Shown in pieces: positions 54,601 to 62,264 of a stretch of 64,000 nt of DNA (position 1 is its first letter; each line of letters begins with the position of its first letter). The position numbers and the translations under genes are program-made. The notes under the pieces were generated by a model. It did not search any database and had not been told where the DNA came from. It worked only from the letters and a program-made list of their open reading frames with translations. Source of the stretch: an uncultured Verrucomicrobia subdivision 3 bacterium (GTDB lineage: Bacteria; Verrucomicrobiota; Verrucomicrobiia; Limisphaerales; UBA11358). The stretch lies in contig CAIQWB010000062.1 of the NCBI GenBank assembly GCA_903875465.1, positions 49,636 through 113,635 of the forward strand, given 5' to 3'.

Positions 54601-55199
54601 TCGACGGGTTCGGAAATGTTTACGTCACGGGAGCGGCGGACGGAGGCAGCAGCCCGAAAGTATTCGCCACGTTGATGTATACCACGACAGGCGTGCCCCA
54701 GTGGACCAATTATTTAAGCGGGGCGGGCAATGGCAGCGCCCAGGCCAGAGCCCTGGCAGTGGATGACACCGGCGGGAATGTGTATGTGACCGGCACGGCC
54801 GATGAAGGCGGCAGCGCCAATGATTTTGCCACCGTCAAGTATGTGTCCGGGGCCGATTTGGTCTATACGCCCCCGACGAATTTTTTCGGGGTCGATACCT
54901 TTACGTATGTCATCCGGGACAGCCAGGGAGCCACCGCTTCCGCCACGGTCAGTGTGGTAATCACCAATGCCAGCGGGCTCACGCCGGTGCAATTCGCCAG
55001 TGCCGGTTATCGGAATCACGCCGGGTACTTTACCCTGACCGCCCCGGCCGGCACGAACGTGGTGATCGAGGCCAGCACGGATTTGCAACACTGGAGCCCC
55101 GTGGCAACCAATGCCGTGCCCCATGGTTTTTTGAATTACACCGACACGCTGGCGCCGAATTATGCCCAACGTTTTTTTAGGGCGCAGCCATCGCCTTGA
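51675..55199 (+). CDS. Secreted SBBP beta-propeller protein with a nested cadherin-like domain
   Basis: A 1174-residue exported protein with a long signal/anchor (residues 32-60, LVWLLFGWLGLAGGLAGGL). SBBP repeats of about 50 residues run from about 65 to 485 (W...YNGPGN..D, VDAAGNVYVTGY, TIKYSS.G.PLWTN). An immunoglobulin-like domain lies at about 492-575. A Big_9-like cadherin fold begins near 577 (LLINDQAGTNSNGNS) but is interrupted after GGSVRV by a second set of SBBP repeats (about 635-1055). It resumes with VYTPPTNFFGVDTFTYVI. The end has an SWS-like wrap (STDLQHWSPV) ending RFFRAQPSP. No catalytic motif is seen; a surface binding or structural role is inferred. A strong terminator follows. 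Confidence 0.85.
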   Translation: MKSMVTNSTPIRTNFPPPPGLRNAPANATGWPGRWLVWLLFGWLGLAGGLAGGLPQAMAADGATAWTQIYNGPLNGDDQATAMAMDPSGNLLVTGASQGANGYDYLTIKYTASGLPLWTNWFNGAGNSIDQARAVAVDAAGSVLVTGVTASTNGSYDYATIKYLATGVPVWTNLYNSPGNNSDYADAVAVDAGGNVLVTGYATAASGKFIFATVKYAANGTSLWTNLFDLAGYDNQPFSLAVDSAGNVLVAGYATPAITTPVKTNDFSAMALIKYSSAGVPLWTNLFRGQGQGNESARAVTVDAAGSVYVTGYVTAANGLYDFATIKYSSNGALQWVNTYDGQNGSDLATAIAVGASGEVLVTGYSSTGTGQYDYATVKYSSTGGPVWTNRFSGGANGDDEAAALAVDGAGSVYVTGFSTTTNGFTDVATIKYQNDGTATWTNYFNGPGNRNDYPAGLAVDGSGNIFLAGNSGATNHFSDFVTREIYGPHSPPSILAQPASQVVPWTNDATFTTVVYGVGPYAYQWYFNGAPLSDATNASLIIANVLMGNAGNYQVTITNLYGSTTSAVAALSVIFPTTTAGPDYLATAVNTALTIPAASLLINDQAGTNSNGNSNLLLTAASGTSANGGSVRVHYHASPIWTNLYNGPANGDDQAKALALDSSGNVSVAGTSAGSGITTIKYSGNGSPLWTSRLGSGGVSGSQAIVTDASNAVYVAGYYPGANIFADFVTLKYTNSSGGSPAWVQSYNGAANDFDYGTAVATDPAGDVYVTGYSYGFGIGYDMVLIKYDPLTAAPLWVSRYNGAGNRDDLPAALACDGAGNIYVTGYTSTAAGSTDWATLKFSNSGVPLWTNIYNGTGNRNDQATALAVDKAGNAYVAGYADNGASGNDCVTIKYSPAGSPLWTNVFNGTGNANDQAIALAVDAGGNVYVAGLTTTANGYTNYITLKYSSAGLPLWTNTFDGPGHHSAQPAALSLDGFGNVYVTGAADGGSSPKVFATLMYTTTGVPQWTNYLSGAGNGSAQARALAVDDTGGNVYVTGTADEGGSANDFATVKYVSGADLVYTPPTNFFGVDTFTYVIRDSQGATASATVSVVITNASGLTPVQFASAGYRNHAGYFTLTAPAGTNVVIEASTDLQHWSPVATNAVPHGFLNYTDTLAPNYAQRFFRAQPSP

Positions 55200-55222
55200 G
55201 AAGATCGCAATAGAATACGAAT

Positions 55223-55264
55223 AACCGGCGCAGCCCGGGCGGGCTGCGCCGGTTTGCTTTTTTT
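55223..55264 (+). terminator. Strong Rho-independent terminator
   Basis: A perfect 14-bp stem AACCGGCGCAGCCC/GGGCTGCGCCGGTT (55223-55236 and 55241-55254) with a GGGC loop is followed by TGCTTTTTTT. It lies 24 bp after the SBBP gene stop. Confidence 0.9.
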
Positions 55265-55345
55265 CGGCAGTCTCCGCCGACCGGCGTATTGGAGGGCGGG
55301 AGGATCCGGGGTAGATTCACCGTGCTAAGTTCACCACTCACTATT

Positions 55346-58300
55346 ATGAAAAAACACCTCACCCTCCTGATCCTATCATTACAACTATCGCTGGGCGGCT
55401 GGCTCCAAGCTGACACCGCCAAGCCAGCCATCGGACCGGACATATTACCCACCTTCACCGCCGGCCAGGCCAGCTCGTTTTATCTGGCCGCCACAGGGGG
55501 GGCAGCGCCTTATGTTTGGAGTGCCCTCAGCCTGCCTCCCGGCTTCCAATTAAAAACCAATTCCGGTTATATTTCCGGGACCCCGCCCGCGGCGGGTAAT
55601 TTCGTGCTCTTCGTCCGGGCCACTGACGCCTTGGGCACCAATCTCCAGCGGGGTTGGAATGTGCACGTAAATCCGGGCGCCAGTGGTGGTTCCGGCAGCA
55701 CCAATACCTACAACCCGCCAGTGGTTTATTCGGTGACGATCAACCATGGCACGTTGAACGGCGGGGCCGCGACCGGCCAGTTTGCGCCCGGCAGCACGGT
55801 GGCGATTACGGCGGGCGCCCCGCCGGCGGGCCAGTGGTTTCTGCAATGGAGCGGCAATGGGGCCGTGGGAAATAGTTTTTCCAATGCCACGAGCTTCACG
55901 ATGCCCGCCAATAATGTTACGGAATCGGCCCAGTTTTACACCCCTCCGACCCTCGCTCAACCAGTCACCTCCCATCCGCGTCTTTGGGTCACCACCAATG
56001 ATTTGCCCCGTTTGCGCCGCTGGGCCAATGCCAATAATCCGGTTTTCCAGCACGGTTTGAAATCCGTGCTTGCCACCGCCATCGTGGCTTATCACAAATG
56101 CTTTCCCAATGGCCTGAATCCCGCCTCGCCTTACCCTGATTTGGGGGATGACTATGGTTATAGCGCCGCGATGATCACCGCGGATCTGGTGAGTGAGGAG
56201 CATGCACTCACGCTGGCATTTTTCGCCCTGGTGGATACCAATGCCGCCAACCGCCTGCAATATGCCCAGATGGCCCGGCAAATGTTGATGTATGAAATGA
56301 ACGAGGCGGCCAAAGGCCACACCAACGGCGCACCTTTCCGCGATCCTTACTTCGCCCTCTTCAACCGCACGCATAATGTGGGTGAAATGTGGCCGCTGAT
56401 TACCGACTGGCTGCAAGGTGTGACGGATGCCAACGACCAGCCGGTAAACATCCTCTCGGCCCAGGATAAACTGACCATCCGCAATGTTTTCATGATGTGG
56501 GCGAACGACTGCCTCAACGCTTATGTGTGCGGCGGGGATCATCCCGCCCCCATTGGCGTGGTCAACAACACGGCACTCCTGCCGGGGGGCGATGCCATGC
56601 GGGTGGCGGCGAATAATTACTACAGCAGCCACGCCCGTTTGATCACCATGATGCCGCTGGCGCTGGACGCGGCGGACGATCCGGCCCTGAATGCCAACGC
56701 CCCGGCCGGCGTGTTGGGCAATACCCTGCGGAGTTATCTTTTGGATGCCACCGGCGCGTGGCTGTACCAGCAATTTGCGATTTACGGTGATGGCGCAACC
56801 GTGCGCAGTGCCCTGGGCCTGGCGGCCAACAGCAGTGTGGGGCTGTCCAGCGGTGGCTTGCCGGTGGAAGGCACGCTGTACGGCCATTCCCTGGCCTATG
56901 TGCTGGGCGAACTCCTGGCCCTGCAAACCGCCGGTTTCAATGATCCCAATCTGTGCGGTCCGCAAATTGCCCTGTTGAATGCCCCGGTCTGGGACCGTTT
57001 TGTGCAGGGCATGATTTCTGATTTGGTGAACACCCCCAAAGTGGCACCGGGCCTGGCTTACCTCGGCCCGATTTATCAGTTTGCCGGTTACGGAGACATG
57101 TTGCGGGAATATGCGACGCCGGATTTCTCCGAAGGGTTTGCCTTGCTGACTTTGCTGGAACAGGCGCAAGGCGGGACGTCGGTGCATCAAAATGCCGCCC
57201 GCTGGTTCGCGCTGAATGCCGCCCCGGGCGGTGCCGGCACCTTCTACAACCGGGTGGCCACCCCGTGGTCCACCGCCGAATCCATCCTGTATTTCCTGCT
57301 GTTTGATCCCGCCCAGGCCGCGCCCACCGATCCCCGGCCGGCGTATGCCACCACTTTCTTTGATGCGCCGCAAGCCCGGGTTCTGGCGCGCTCCGGTTGG
57401 ACTGGCAGTGACACCTTGTTTTCGTATCGGGCCGCCCCGGAAAGCATCAATCATGAGAACGGGGATGCCGGGGAATTTGAACTGTGGCGCAAAGGCGAAT
57501 GGCTGACCAAGGAACTGGGTAATTACGATAATAACGGCAATGGCCAATCCACGATCTGGCATAATACGCTCGCGCTCAAAAACTGGTGCCCGGCCGGCAC
57601 CCCGGCCTTGAACCCCTTTGAGCAGAGTTATTTTCCCAACGGCAGCATGTGGAACAATGGCATGAATGCCGGCGACCCCACCAGCCTGAGCAGCCTGGCC
57701 AACGGCTACGAATATTTGCAATCAGACCTGACCCCGCTCTTCAACCGGCCGAGTCCCTGGACGCCCCCCAACGCCTTGGTGGATATCCAGCACGCCAGCC
57801 GGTCGATTTTGCATGTGAACAAGGACTATGTGGTGGTTTACGATCGCGCCACCTCGCTGCACAGCGGATTATTCAAGCGGTTCAATTTGAACCTGATCAC
57901 CCCGCCGGTCATTGATGGCAGCCGCAAAATCGTGACCGAAACCACGCCGGGCGGGCAGAAGTTATTTATCCAAAATTTACTGCCCGCGAACGCCGCCATC
58001 AGCTGGGTGCCCCTGGACAGCAGTGTGACGACCATTGCGGAAACGGAGCCGACCACCGGACACATTGTAATCCAGGACCCGGCCAACCCCGCCGATGCGC
58101 GTTTCCTGAATGTCCTGCAAGCCGCCGACAGCACCACCCCCATGGATCCGGCACAATTGGTGCAGAGCACGGCGGGCAGCGCGTTCGATGGGGTCTTGCT
58201 CGGCGACACCGTGGTGCTCTTCGCACGGAATATTAAAACCCTGTTTGGGGGCACAAGTTACGTGGTGCCGCGCACGACGGGGACGCATTTCGTCGCCGGC

Positions 58301-58438
58301 CTCGCCCCGAATGCGGGTTATACGGTCAATTACCACGATGATGGGCAGGGCAACTGGCTGGTTACCATTGCTCCCGGCGGGCAAACGCCGGCCGACCAGG
58401 GCGGGTTGTTGTTCTTTAGCCTCAATCCGGGATCTTAA
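55346..58438 (+). CDS. Secreted heparinase II/III- or alginate-lyase-like polysaccharide lyase
   Basis: A 1030-residue secreted protein. The signal peptide (residues 1-21, LGGWLQAD) is followed by a He_PIG-like immunoglobulin fold at about 30-115 (PPGFQLKTNSGYISGTPPAAG). A divergent InlB-type repeat lies at about 130-205 (INHGTLNGGAATGQFAPG). The catalytic part starts HPRLWVTTNDLPRLRRW near 209, the usual opening of PL8/PL15/PL17/PL21-type alpha/alpha toroid lyases. The beta-sandwich contains SINHENGDAGEFELWRKGEW near 698-717, a segment typical of heparinase II/III and oligoalginate lyases, followed by WHNTLALKNW. Such enzymes cleave uronic acid polysaccharides by beta-elimination. The exact polymer is unknown. 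The start is the ATG that opens the signal peptide. Confidence 0.8.
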   Translation: MKKHLTLLILSLQLSLGGWLQADTAKPAIGPDILPTFTAGQASSFYLAATGGAAPYVWSALSLPPGFQLKTNSGYISGTPPAAGNFVLFVRATDALGTNLQRGWNVHVNPGASGGSGSTNTYNPPVVYSVTINHGTLNGGAATGQFAPGSTVAITAGAPPAGQWFLQWSGNGAVGNSFSNATSFTMPANNVTESAQFYTPPTLAQPVTSHPRLWVTTNDLPRLRRWANANNPVFQHGLKSVLATAIVAYHKCFPNGLNPASPYPDLGDDYGYSAAMITADLVSEEHALTLAFFALVDTNAANRLQYAQMARQMLMYEMNEAAKGHTNGAPFRDPYFALFNRTHNVGEMWPLITDWLQGVTDANDQPVNILSAQDKLTIRNVFMMWANDCLNAYVCGGDHPAPIGVVNNTALLPGGDAMRVAANNYYSSHARLITMMPLALDAADDPALNANAPAGVLGNTLRSYLLDATGAWLYQQFAIYGDGATVRSALGLAANSSVGLSSGGLPVEGTLYGHSLAYVLGELLALQTAGFNDPNLCGPQIALLNAPVWDRFVQGMISDLVNTPKVAPGLAYLGPIYQFAGYGDMLREYATPDFSEGFALLTLLEQAQGGTSVHQNAARWFALNAAPGGAGTFYNRVATPWSTAESILYFLLFDPAQAAPTDPRPAYATTFFDAPQARVLARSGWTGSDTLFSYRAAPESINHENGDAGEFELWRKGEWLTKELGNYDNNGNGQSTIWHNTLALKNWCPAGTPALNPFEQSYFPNGSMWNNGMNAGDPTSLSSLANGYEYLQSDLTPLFNRPSPWTPPNALVDIQHASRSILHVNKDYVVVYDRATSLHSGLFKRFNLNLITPPVIDGSRKIVTETTPGGQKLFIQNLLPANAAISWVPLDSSVTTIAETEPTTGHIVIQDPANPADARFLNVLQAADSTTPMDPAQLVQSTAGSAFDGVLLGDTVVLFARNIKTLFGGTSYVVPRTTGTHFVAGLAPNAGYTVNYHDDGQGNWLVTIAPGGQTPADQGGLLFFSLNPGS

Positions 58439-58814
58439 GTTCTGCGCACAGGCGCCGGGCGCGCGGCCGGGTAATCAGTCAAGCCTGCAAAGCACCCCGC
58501 TACAATGGGTGAAAATCCGCCCCGGAGCAGACGGTTACGAGTCCAATTCGAGGAGAGCCCTTGGTCGAGTGACCAAGGGCTCTCGGCACAGACCGTGGTG
58601 GTGTTGCCAGCGCGCCAACAGCCGTGCCGCACCGTAACCCAGTGTGCGAAGTGTTTGGCCGGTCGCTGTGGGCGAGACCGCCGCAGGCGGGGGGGATGGG
58701 CCGGCCAGGCCTCCCCCGCCTGGTATAACATCGGTTTTTACCCAGCCCCTGGAAAACGCGGCACGCCATGGCTTTGCACTTGCTTTCGGCGGTCACTTCT
58801 GGAAATTTTCCGAA
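58439..58814. other. Intergenic region with a perfect hairpin
   Basis: 376 bp between two plus-strand genes. It contains a 14-bp perfect inverted repeat at 58553-58584 and, further on, a GC-rich dyad around 58678-58723 (CCGCCGCAGGCGGGGG facing CCTCCCCCGCCTGG). No gene is supported; the in-frame extension of the protease gene through this region is low-complexity and lies before its signal peptide. Confidence 0.5.
58553..58584. repeat. Perfect 14-bp inverted repeat, 4-base loop
   Basis: GAGAGCCCTTGGTC (58553-58566) and GACCAAGGGCTCTC (58571-58584) are exact reverse complements around GAGT. There is no T-run after it, so intrinsic termination is weak; it may mark the end of the lyase transcript by another route or be a repeat-family hairpin. 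Confidence 0.6.
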
Positions 58815-61460
58815 ATGAAACACCCGATGGTTTCGCGTGTGGGGCGGTCGTCGACCGTCGCACTATTCCTCACCCTGGCCCTGGTCTGGCGCGCGGCGGC
58901 GGCGGAGCCAGCGGTGGCACCGGAACTGCAAGTGGCGGATGCCTTGCTGCTGGCCATTCCCAAAACTGGTTTTGACAAGGATTACTTGTTCAGCGCCTCG
59001 ATGATTCCGCAGGGGACCTCGCCCACGAGCCATGGTCTCGCGGGGAAGATTGTGCGGTTCCAGTTGTTCCCGGATGGCGTAGATATGTACGAGTCCACCA
59101 AGGGCCTGGTGGTGACGGAGGATTTGCCGGCGCGGCGGCTGCTGGCGCGATTTGCCATTGTGCGGCAGGAGACCAACCGGGTAGTGATCGACTTTAACCA
59201 GGGCATGCGCCGGGTATTCACGCAGTCGTGGACCGATGGCGGTTCGCTCGACCTGGCGCAGCACGATACGGTGCTGGAGGTGCCGGACAGCCGGGTGTTT
59301 GAAATGCGGTCGGACAACGGCCAGTTGATCATCCGCCAAAGCATGCAGGCGCGCAGCCGGGCGTTTGACCAGGATGTGGAGTCGCAGATGGAGGCGCGCT
59401 ATTTTATCGCCCCCTACCAGCCGGGCAACTTTGCCGGCAAGGAACCGAGCCCGGTGGACAGCCGGTACACCCGCTTTTTCGAAAGCGAAGGCCAGTTGGA
59501 AACCGGCACGGGGCGCATCTCCTCGCGAATTGACCGGTTCGACACGAATCAACCGGTGCTCTTTTATTATTCCGCGAACACGCCGGCGGAATATGTGCAG
59601 GCCGTCCAGGACGGGGTGCGGTATTGGAACCGCGCCTTCGGCCGGGAATTGGTGCGGGTGTCGGCCGCGCCGGCCGGGGTGACCGCGCCGGATGCAAAAT
59701 ACAATCTCGTGCAATGGGTCCCGTGGGATCGCGCCGGATTTGCCTACGCGGATGTGCTGGCGGATCCCTTGAATGGCCAGTCCTTGCACGGCCAGGCCTA
59801 CCTGACCAGCGCTTTCACTTTTTTAGGCAAGGCCCGCGCGCGCGCCCTGCTGCGGGCGATGACGGAAATGGCGGAGGCTAAAAAGGACGACAAAAAGGGG
59901 GCGGCGCACTGGGGGGTGCCGTTCCTGAATGCCGCGGCGGGCTGCCAAACCGATGTGCGCCAGTACGCGGCGGAGATGGCGCATGGGCTGGGCGACATGC
60001 TGGCGAGCGATCAATTAACGGACGCCGCGGCGCTGCGGGTCTCGCAGGATTATTTGCGCCAGGTGGTGGCGCATGAGGTCGGGCACATTGTCGGGTTGCG
60101 GCATAATTTTGCCGGCAGCCTCGCCGCCACCCTCTCGCACAAGGAATTGGATGACTGGTTCCGGGCCTATCTCCTCGGCCAGCCGCTCGATGCGTACACG
60201 AACAAGCTGGTTTCGAGTTCGCTGATGGAATACACCGTTTTCAAGGCCTCCGTGTTTATCGGCTGGCAGATGCGGACCACCCCGCAAATCCTGCCGCACG
60301 ACCGCGCCGCCATTCGGTGGGGTTACTTCGACAGCCCCGAGGCCCGCACGAATAAACTGCTCTTTGCCACGGACGAGGATACGCAGCGCTACGGCGATGT
60401 GCGTACGTTTGATTACGGTCCCGAACCGGTGGTGGGCGACTATGCCGAGACGGCGCAGATCATCAACCTGCTGCCGAACAATCTGATTGAAACCTTCATC
60501 CGCGCCCGGGCGCCGCAAAATCCCAATGACCGCATTCCGCTGGAGAATGTGGTGCTGAATTACTCCGCCCCGGCCGCGGAAATTGCCGGGCACATCGCCG
60601 GCGAACTGGCCTGGTTCTCCACCCGCACGCGCTCCCTGCGTGTGGAAAATGATTTTGATTTCATTGGCGAGTTGAACCTGAAGGAACGCCAGCAGGCCCA
60701 CTGGAAATCGCTCAATCATCAGATTGAGGCATTGGGCGGGGTGGATCGGGCGTTTTTTTCCGCCCTGCCGGCGGAGTTTAAACTGGATTTGAAAGATGAT
60801 CCGGCGGGCCTGCCGGTGGTGCCGCGCCTGAACGCCACCAGCCTGGCCGAGCGCCTGGGAAAACTGCTGGTCGCCACCAACTACGCGGTGTTCACGGGGT
60901 TGGACGACCAGAAATACAGCTTCACGAAAGCGGAGCGGGAATTGATTCAGCAACGCGCAAAATTATACTTTGGCGAATTGGAGAAGGAGCTGGTCAAACA
61001 GCTCTGCCGGCGCCTGGAGGACGCGCCACGGGATCTCGGCCTGGCGGCGAATGGAAATGTGGCCGAGGATGACATTGTTGCCAAACTGGAACAGCGCGTG
61101 ATCGAAGTGGCCAAGCAGGTGGTGATGGCGCGGGATGAAACGCGGCAGATCCAGGGGAAAGTGGACAAGGCGAAGGTGGAGGTGACAGCCTTTAAATACG
61201 ACCAGGAGACGCGGCTAGCCGCTGTCAAAATGTTGAACGAAAGAACCGGCTCGTACAAAGGCTGGGCCGATGATGCCAAGGGCGACTTGAATGGTGATTT
61301 GAAAAAGGCCGTGGAAGAAGCCTTGAATCTGGATCATTTCAAAGACTTCAAGGTCGCGTTGCTCTCGCGCCCGCTGCGGGACTGGTACCAGCAGCAACTG
61401 GACGTGCTGTCCATGCTGCCTGCCGGCCCGGCTGCCTCGGCCCCCTTGCCGGCGAAATAA
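58815..61460 (+). CDS. Secreted zinc-dependent metalloprotease (DUF5117-type metzincin)
   Basis: An 881-residue exported protease. The signal peptide covers about residues 1-31 (ALVWRAAAAE). The first 300 residues form the beta-rich DUF5117-type region (DYLFSASMIPQGTS, RFDTNQPVLFYYS). The metzincin zinc site HEVGHIVGLRH is at 420-430, giving three histidine ligands and the catalytic Glu, followed by the Met-turn region SSSLMEYTV near 464. The C-terminal 350 residues are helical and contain long coiled-coil stretches. ATG 58815 opens the signal peptide and is preferred over upstream in-frame starts. The biological substrate is unknown. Confidence 0.93.
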   Translation: MKHPMVSRVGRSSTVALFLTLALVWRAAAAEPAVAPELQVADALLLAIPKTGFDKDYLFSASMIPQGTSPTSHGLAGKIVRFQLFPDGVDMYESTKGLVVTEDLPARRLLARFAIVRQETNRVVIDFNQGMRRVFTQSWTDGGSLDLAQHDTVLEVPDSRVFEMRSDNGQLIIRQSMQARSRAFDQDVESQMEARYFIAPYQPGNFAGKEPSPVDSRYTRFFESEGQLETGTGRISSRIDRFDTNQPVLFYYSANTPAEYVQAVQDGVRYWNRAFGRELVRVSAAPAGVTAPDAKYNLVQWVPWDRAGFAYADVLADPLNGQSLHGQAYLTSAFTFLGKARARALLRAMTEMAEAKKDDKKGAAHWGVPFLNAAAGCQTDVRQYAAEMAHGLGDMLASDQLTDAAALRVSQDYLRQVVAHEVGHIVGLRHNFAGSLAATLSHKELDDWFRAYLLGQPLDAYTNKLVSSSLMEYTVFKASVFIGWQMRTTPQILPHDRAAIRWGYFDSPEARTNKLLFATDEDTQRYGDVRTFDYGPEPVVGDYAETAQIINLLPNNLIETFIRARAPQNPNDRIPLENVVLNYSAPAAEIAGHIAGELAWFSTRTRSLRVENDFDFIGELNLKERQQAHWKSLNHQIEALGGVDRAFFSALPAEFKLDLKDDPAGLPVVPRLNATSLAERLGKLLVATNYAVFTGLDDQKYSFTKAERELIQQRAKLYFGELEKELVKQLCRRLEDAPRDLGLAANGNVAEDDIVAKLEQRVIEVAKQVVMARDETRQIQGKVDKAKVEVTAFKYDQETRLAAVKMLNERTGSYKGWADDAKGDLNGDLKKAVEEALNLDHFKDFKVALLSRPLRDWYQQQLDVLSMLPAGPAASAPLPAK

Positions 61461-61789
61461 TCCCGGGCGCCGGGATTGAAATGGCGGGGCTTGGTCCCGG
61501 GTATTAATCAAGCTCCGGATTCACGCCCAAACTTTGCCAGCTTAGCGGCGGCGTTACGGGCGCGTGCCGCTGGCTTGACCCTGCGAGCTCAGCTGGTCAG
61601 TGATCCTGTCCCAAGCCGTTGCCCAGAGATGCCACCACGCAGATTGAAGCTGCGTGAGCTCAGCGAAACCACCTGTCCGCAAGCCAAAGGCATACCCACC
61701 CATGGATTAGGGAGTCGGGGAAGTTTGGGTGGTCCGGCCGGGTTAAACCCCATGTTGCCCGCCCCGGCCGTCGCCTAAATTCCGGCATC
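61461..61789. other. Intergenic region, no gene seen
   Basis: 329 bp of GC-rich sequence. Short frames exist but none has coding character. A small dyad CCCGGGCGCCGGGA lies just after the protease stop, without a T-run. Nothing else is recognised. Confidence 0.45.
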
Positions 61790-62020
61790 TTGAAAACCCA
61801 CTTACTGACGAAAATGCTTTTGGGCACTGCATGTGCCGGTCTGCTCCTGGCCAGCGCCGGTTGTTTGGTAGCTGATGGCGGACGGCGGGGGCGCGAGCGC
61901 GACCATGACCGTGACCATGGGAATGACTCGGACCACCATGACCACTATGAACGACACGCGGATATCATCGTCGCCCCACCCGTGCTGGTGGTGCGTCCGC
62001 CCATCGTGATCGTACGGTGA
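61790..62020 (+). CDS. Small His/Asp-rich lipoprotein
   Basis: A 76-residue protein. It starts with TTG (61790), giving two lysines, a hydrophobic stretch (LLGTACAGLLLAS) and a lipobox-like SAGC with Cys25 as the lipidated residue. A later ATG (61814) would remove the positive charges, so the TTG is favoured. The mature part is short and highly charged with many His and Asp (DHDRDHGNDSDHHDHYERH), then a hydrophobic Pro/Val tail (VVRPPIVIV). The His/Asp cluster could bind metal ions; no family is recognised. Confidence 0.6.
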   Translation: MKTHLLTKMLLGTACAGLLLASAGCLVADGGRRGRERDHDRDHGNDSDHHDHYERHADIIVAPPVLVVRPPIVIVR

Positions 62021-62100
62021 TTTGTTCGCTGGCGGTTGCGCGGTCCGTTCAGGTGAGGGCAGGGTGGCAGTTTGGGGTCGCATGGTTCAACCACCATTAT

Positions 62101-62114
62101 GGGGTGATCACCCC
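62101..62114. promoter_or_regulatory. Perfect 14-bp palindrome, candidate operator
   Basis: GGGGTGATCACCCC is a perfect palindrome, followed at once by ACGGGGTAACACCCC, an imperfect second dyad. It lies about 150 bp upstream of the repeat-protein gene at 62265 in an otherwise empty 244-bp gap. Dimeric regulators often bind such sites; the alternative is a transcribed hairpin. Confidence 0.35.
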
Positions 62115-62264
62115 ACGGGGTAACACCCCATACCAACTACCCGTCGGTTTGACTTAATCTCGTTCCGTGAACTACGGAAAACCATCCCGCAAGGGTAAAA
62201 CCCCCCGGGCGCCCGCCGTAGCGTCCTTCATTCCTCCGATCCAATCAAAATCAACGATACTGCC

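Noticed and set aside
52000..55000. Tandem DNA repeats resembling a CRISPR or satellite array
   Set aside because: They are degenerate, about 150-bp coding repeats of an SBBP propeller, without conserved repeat units or spacers.
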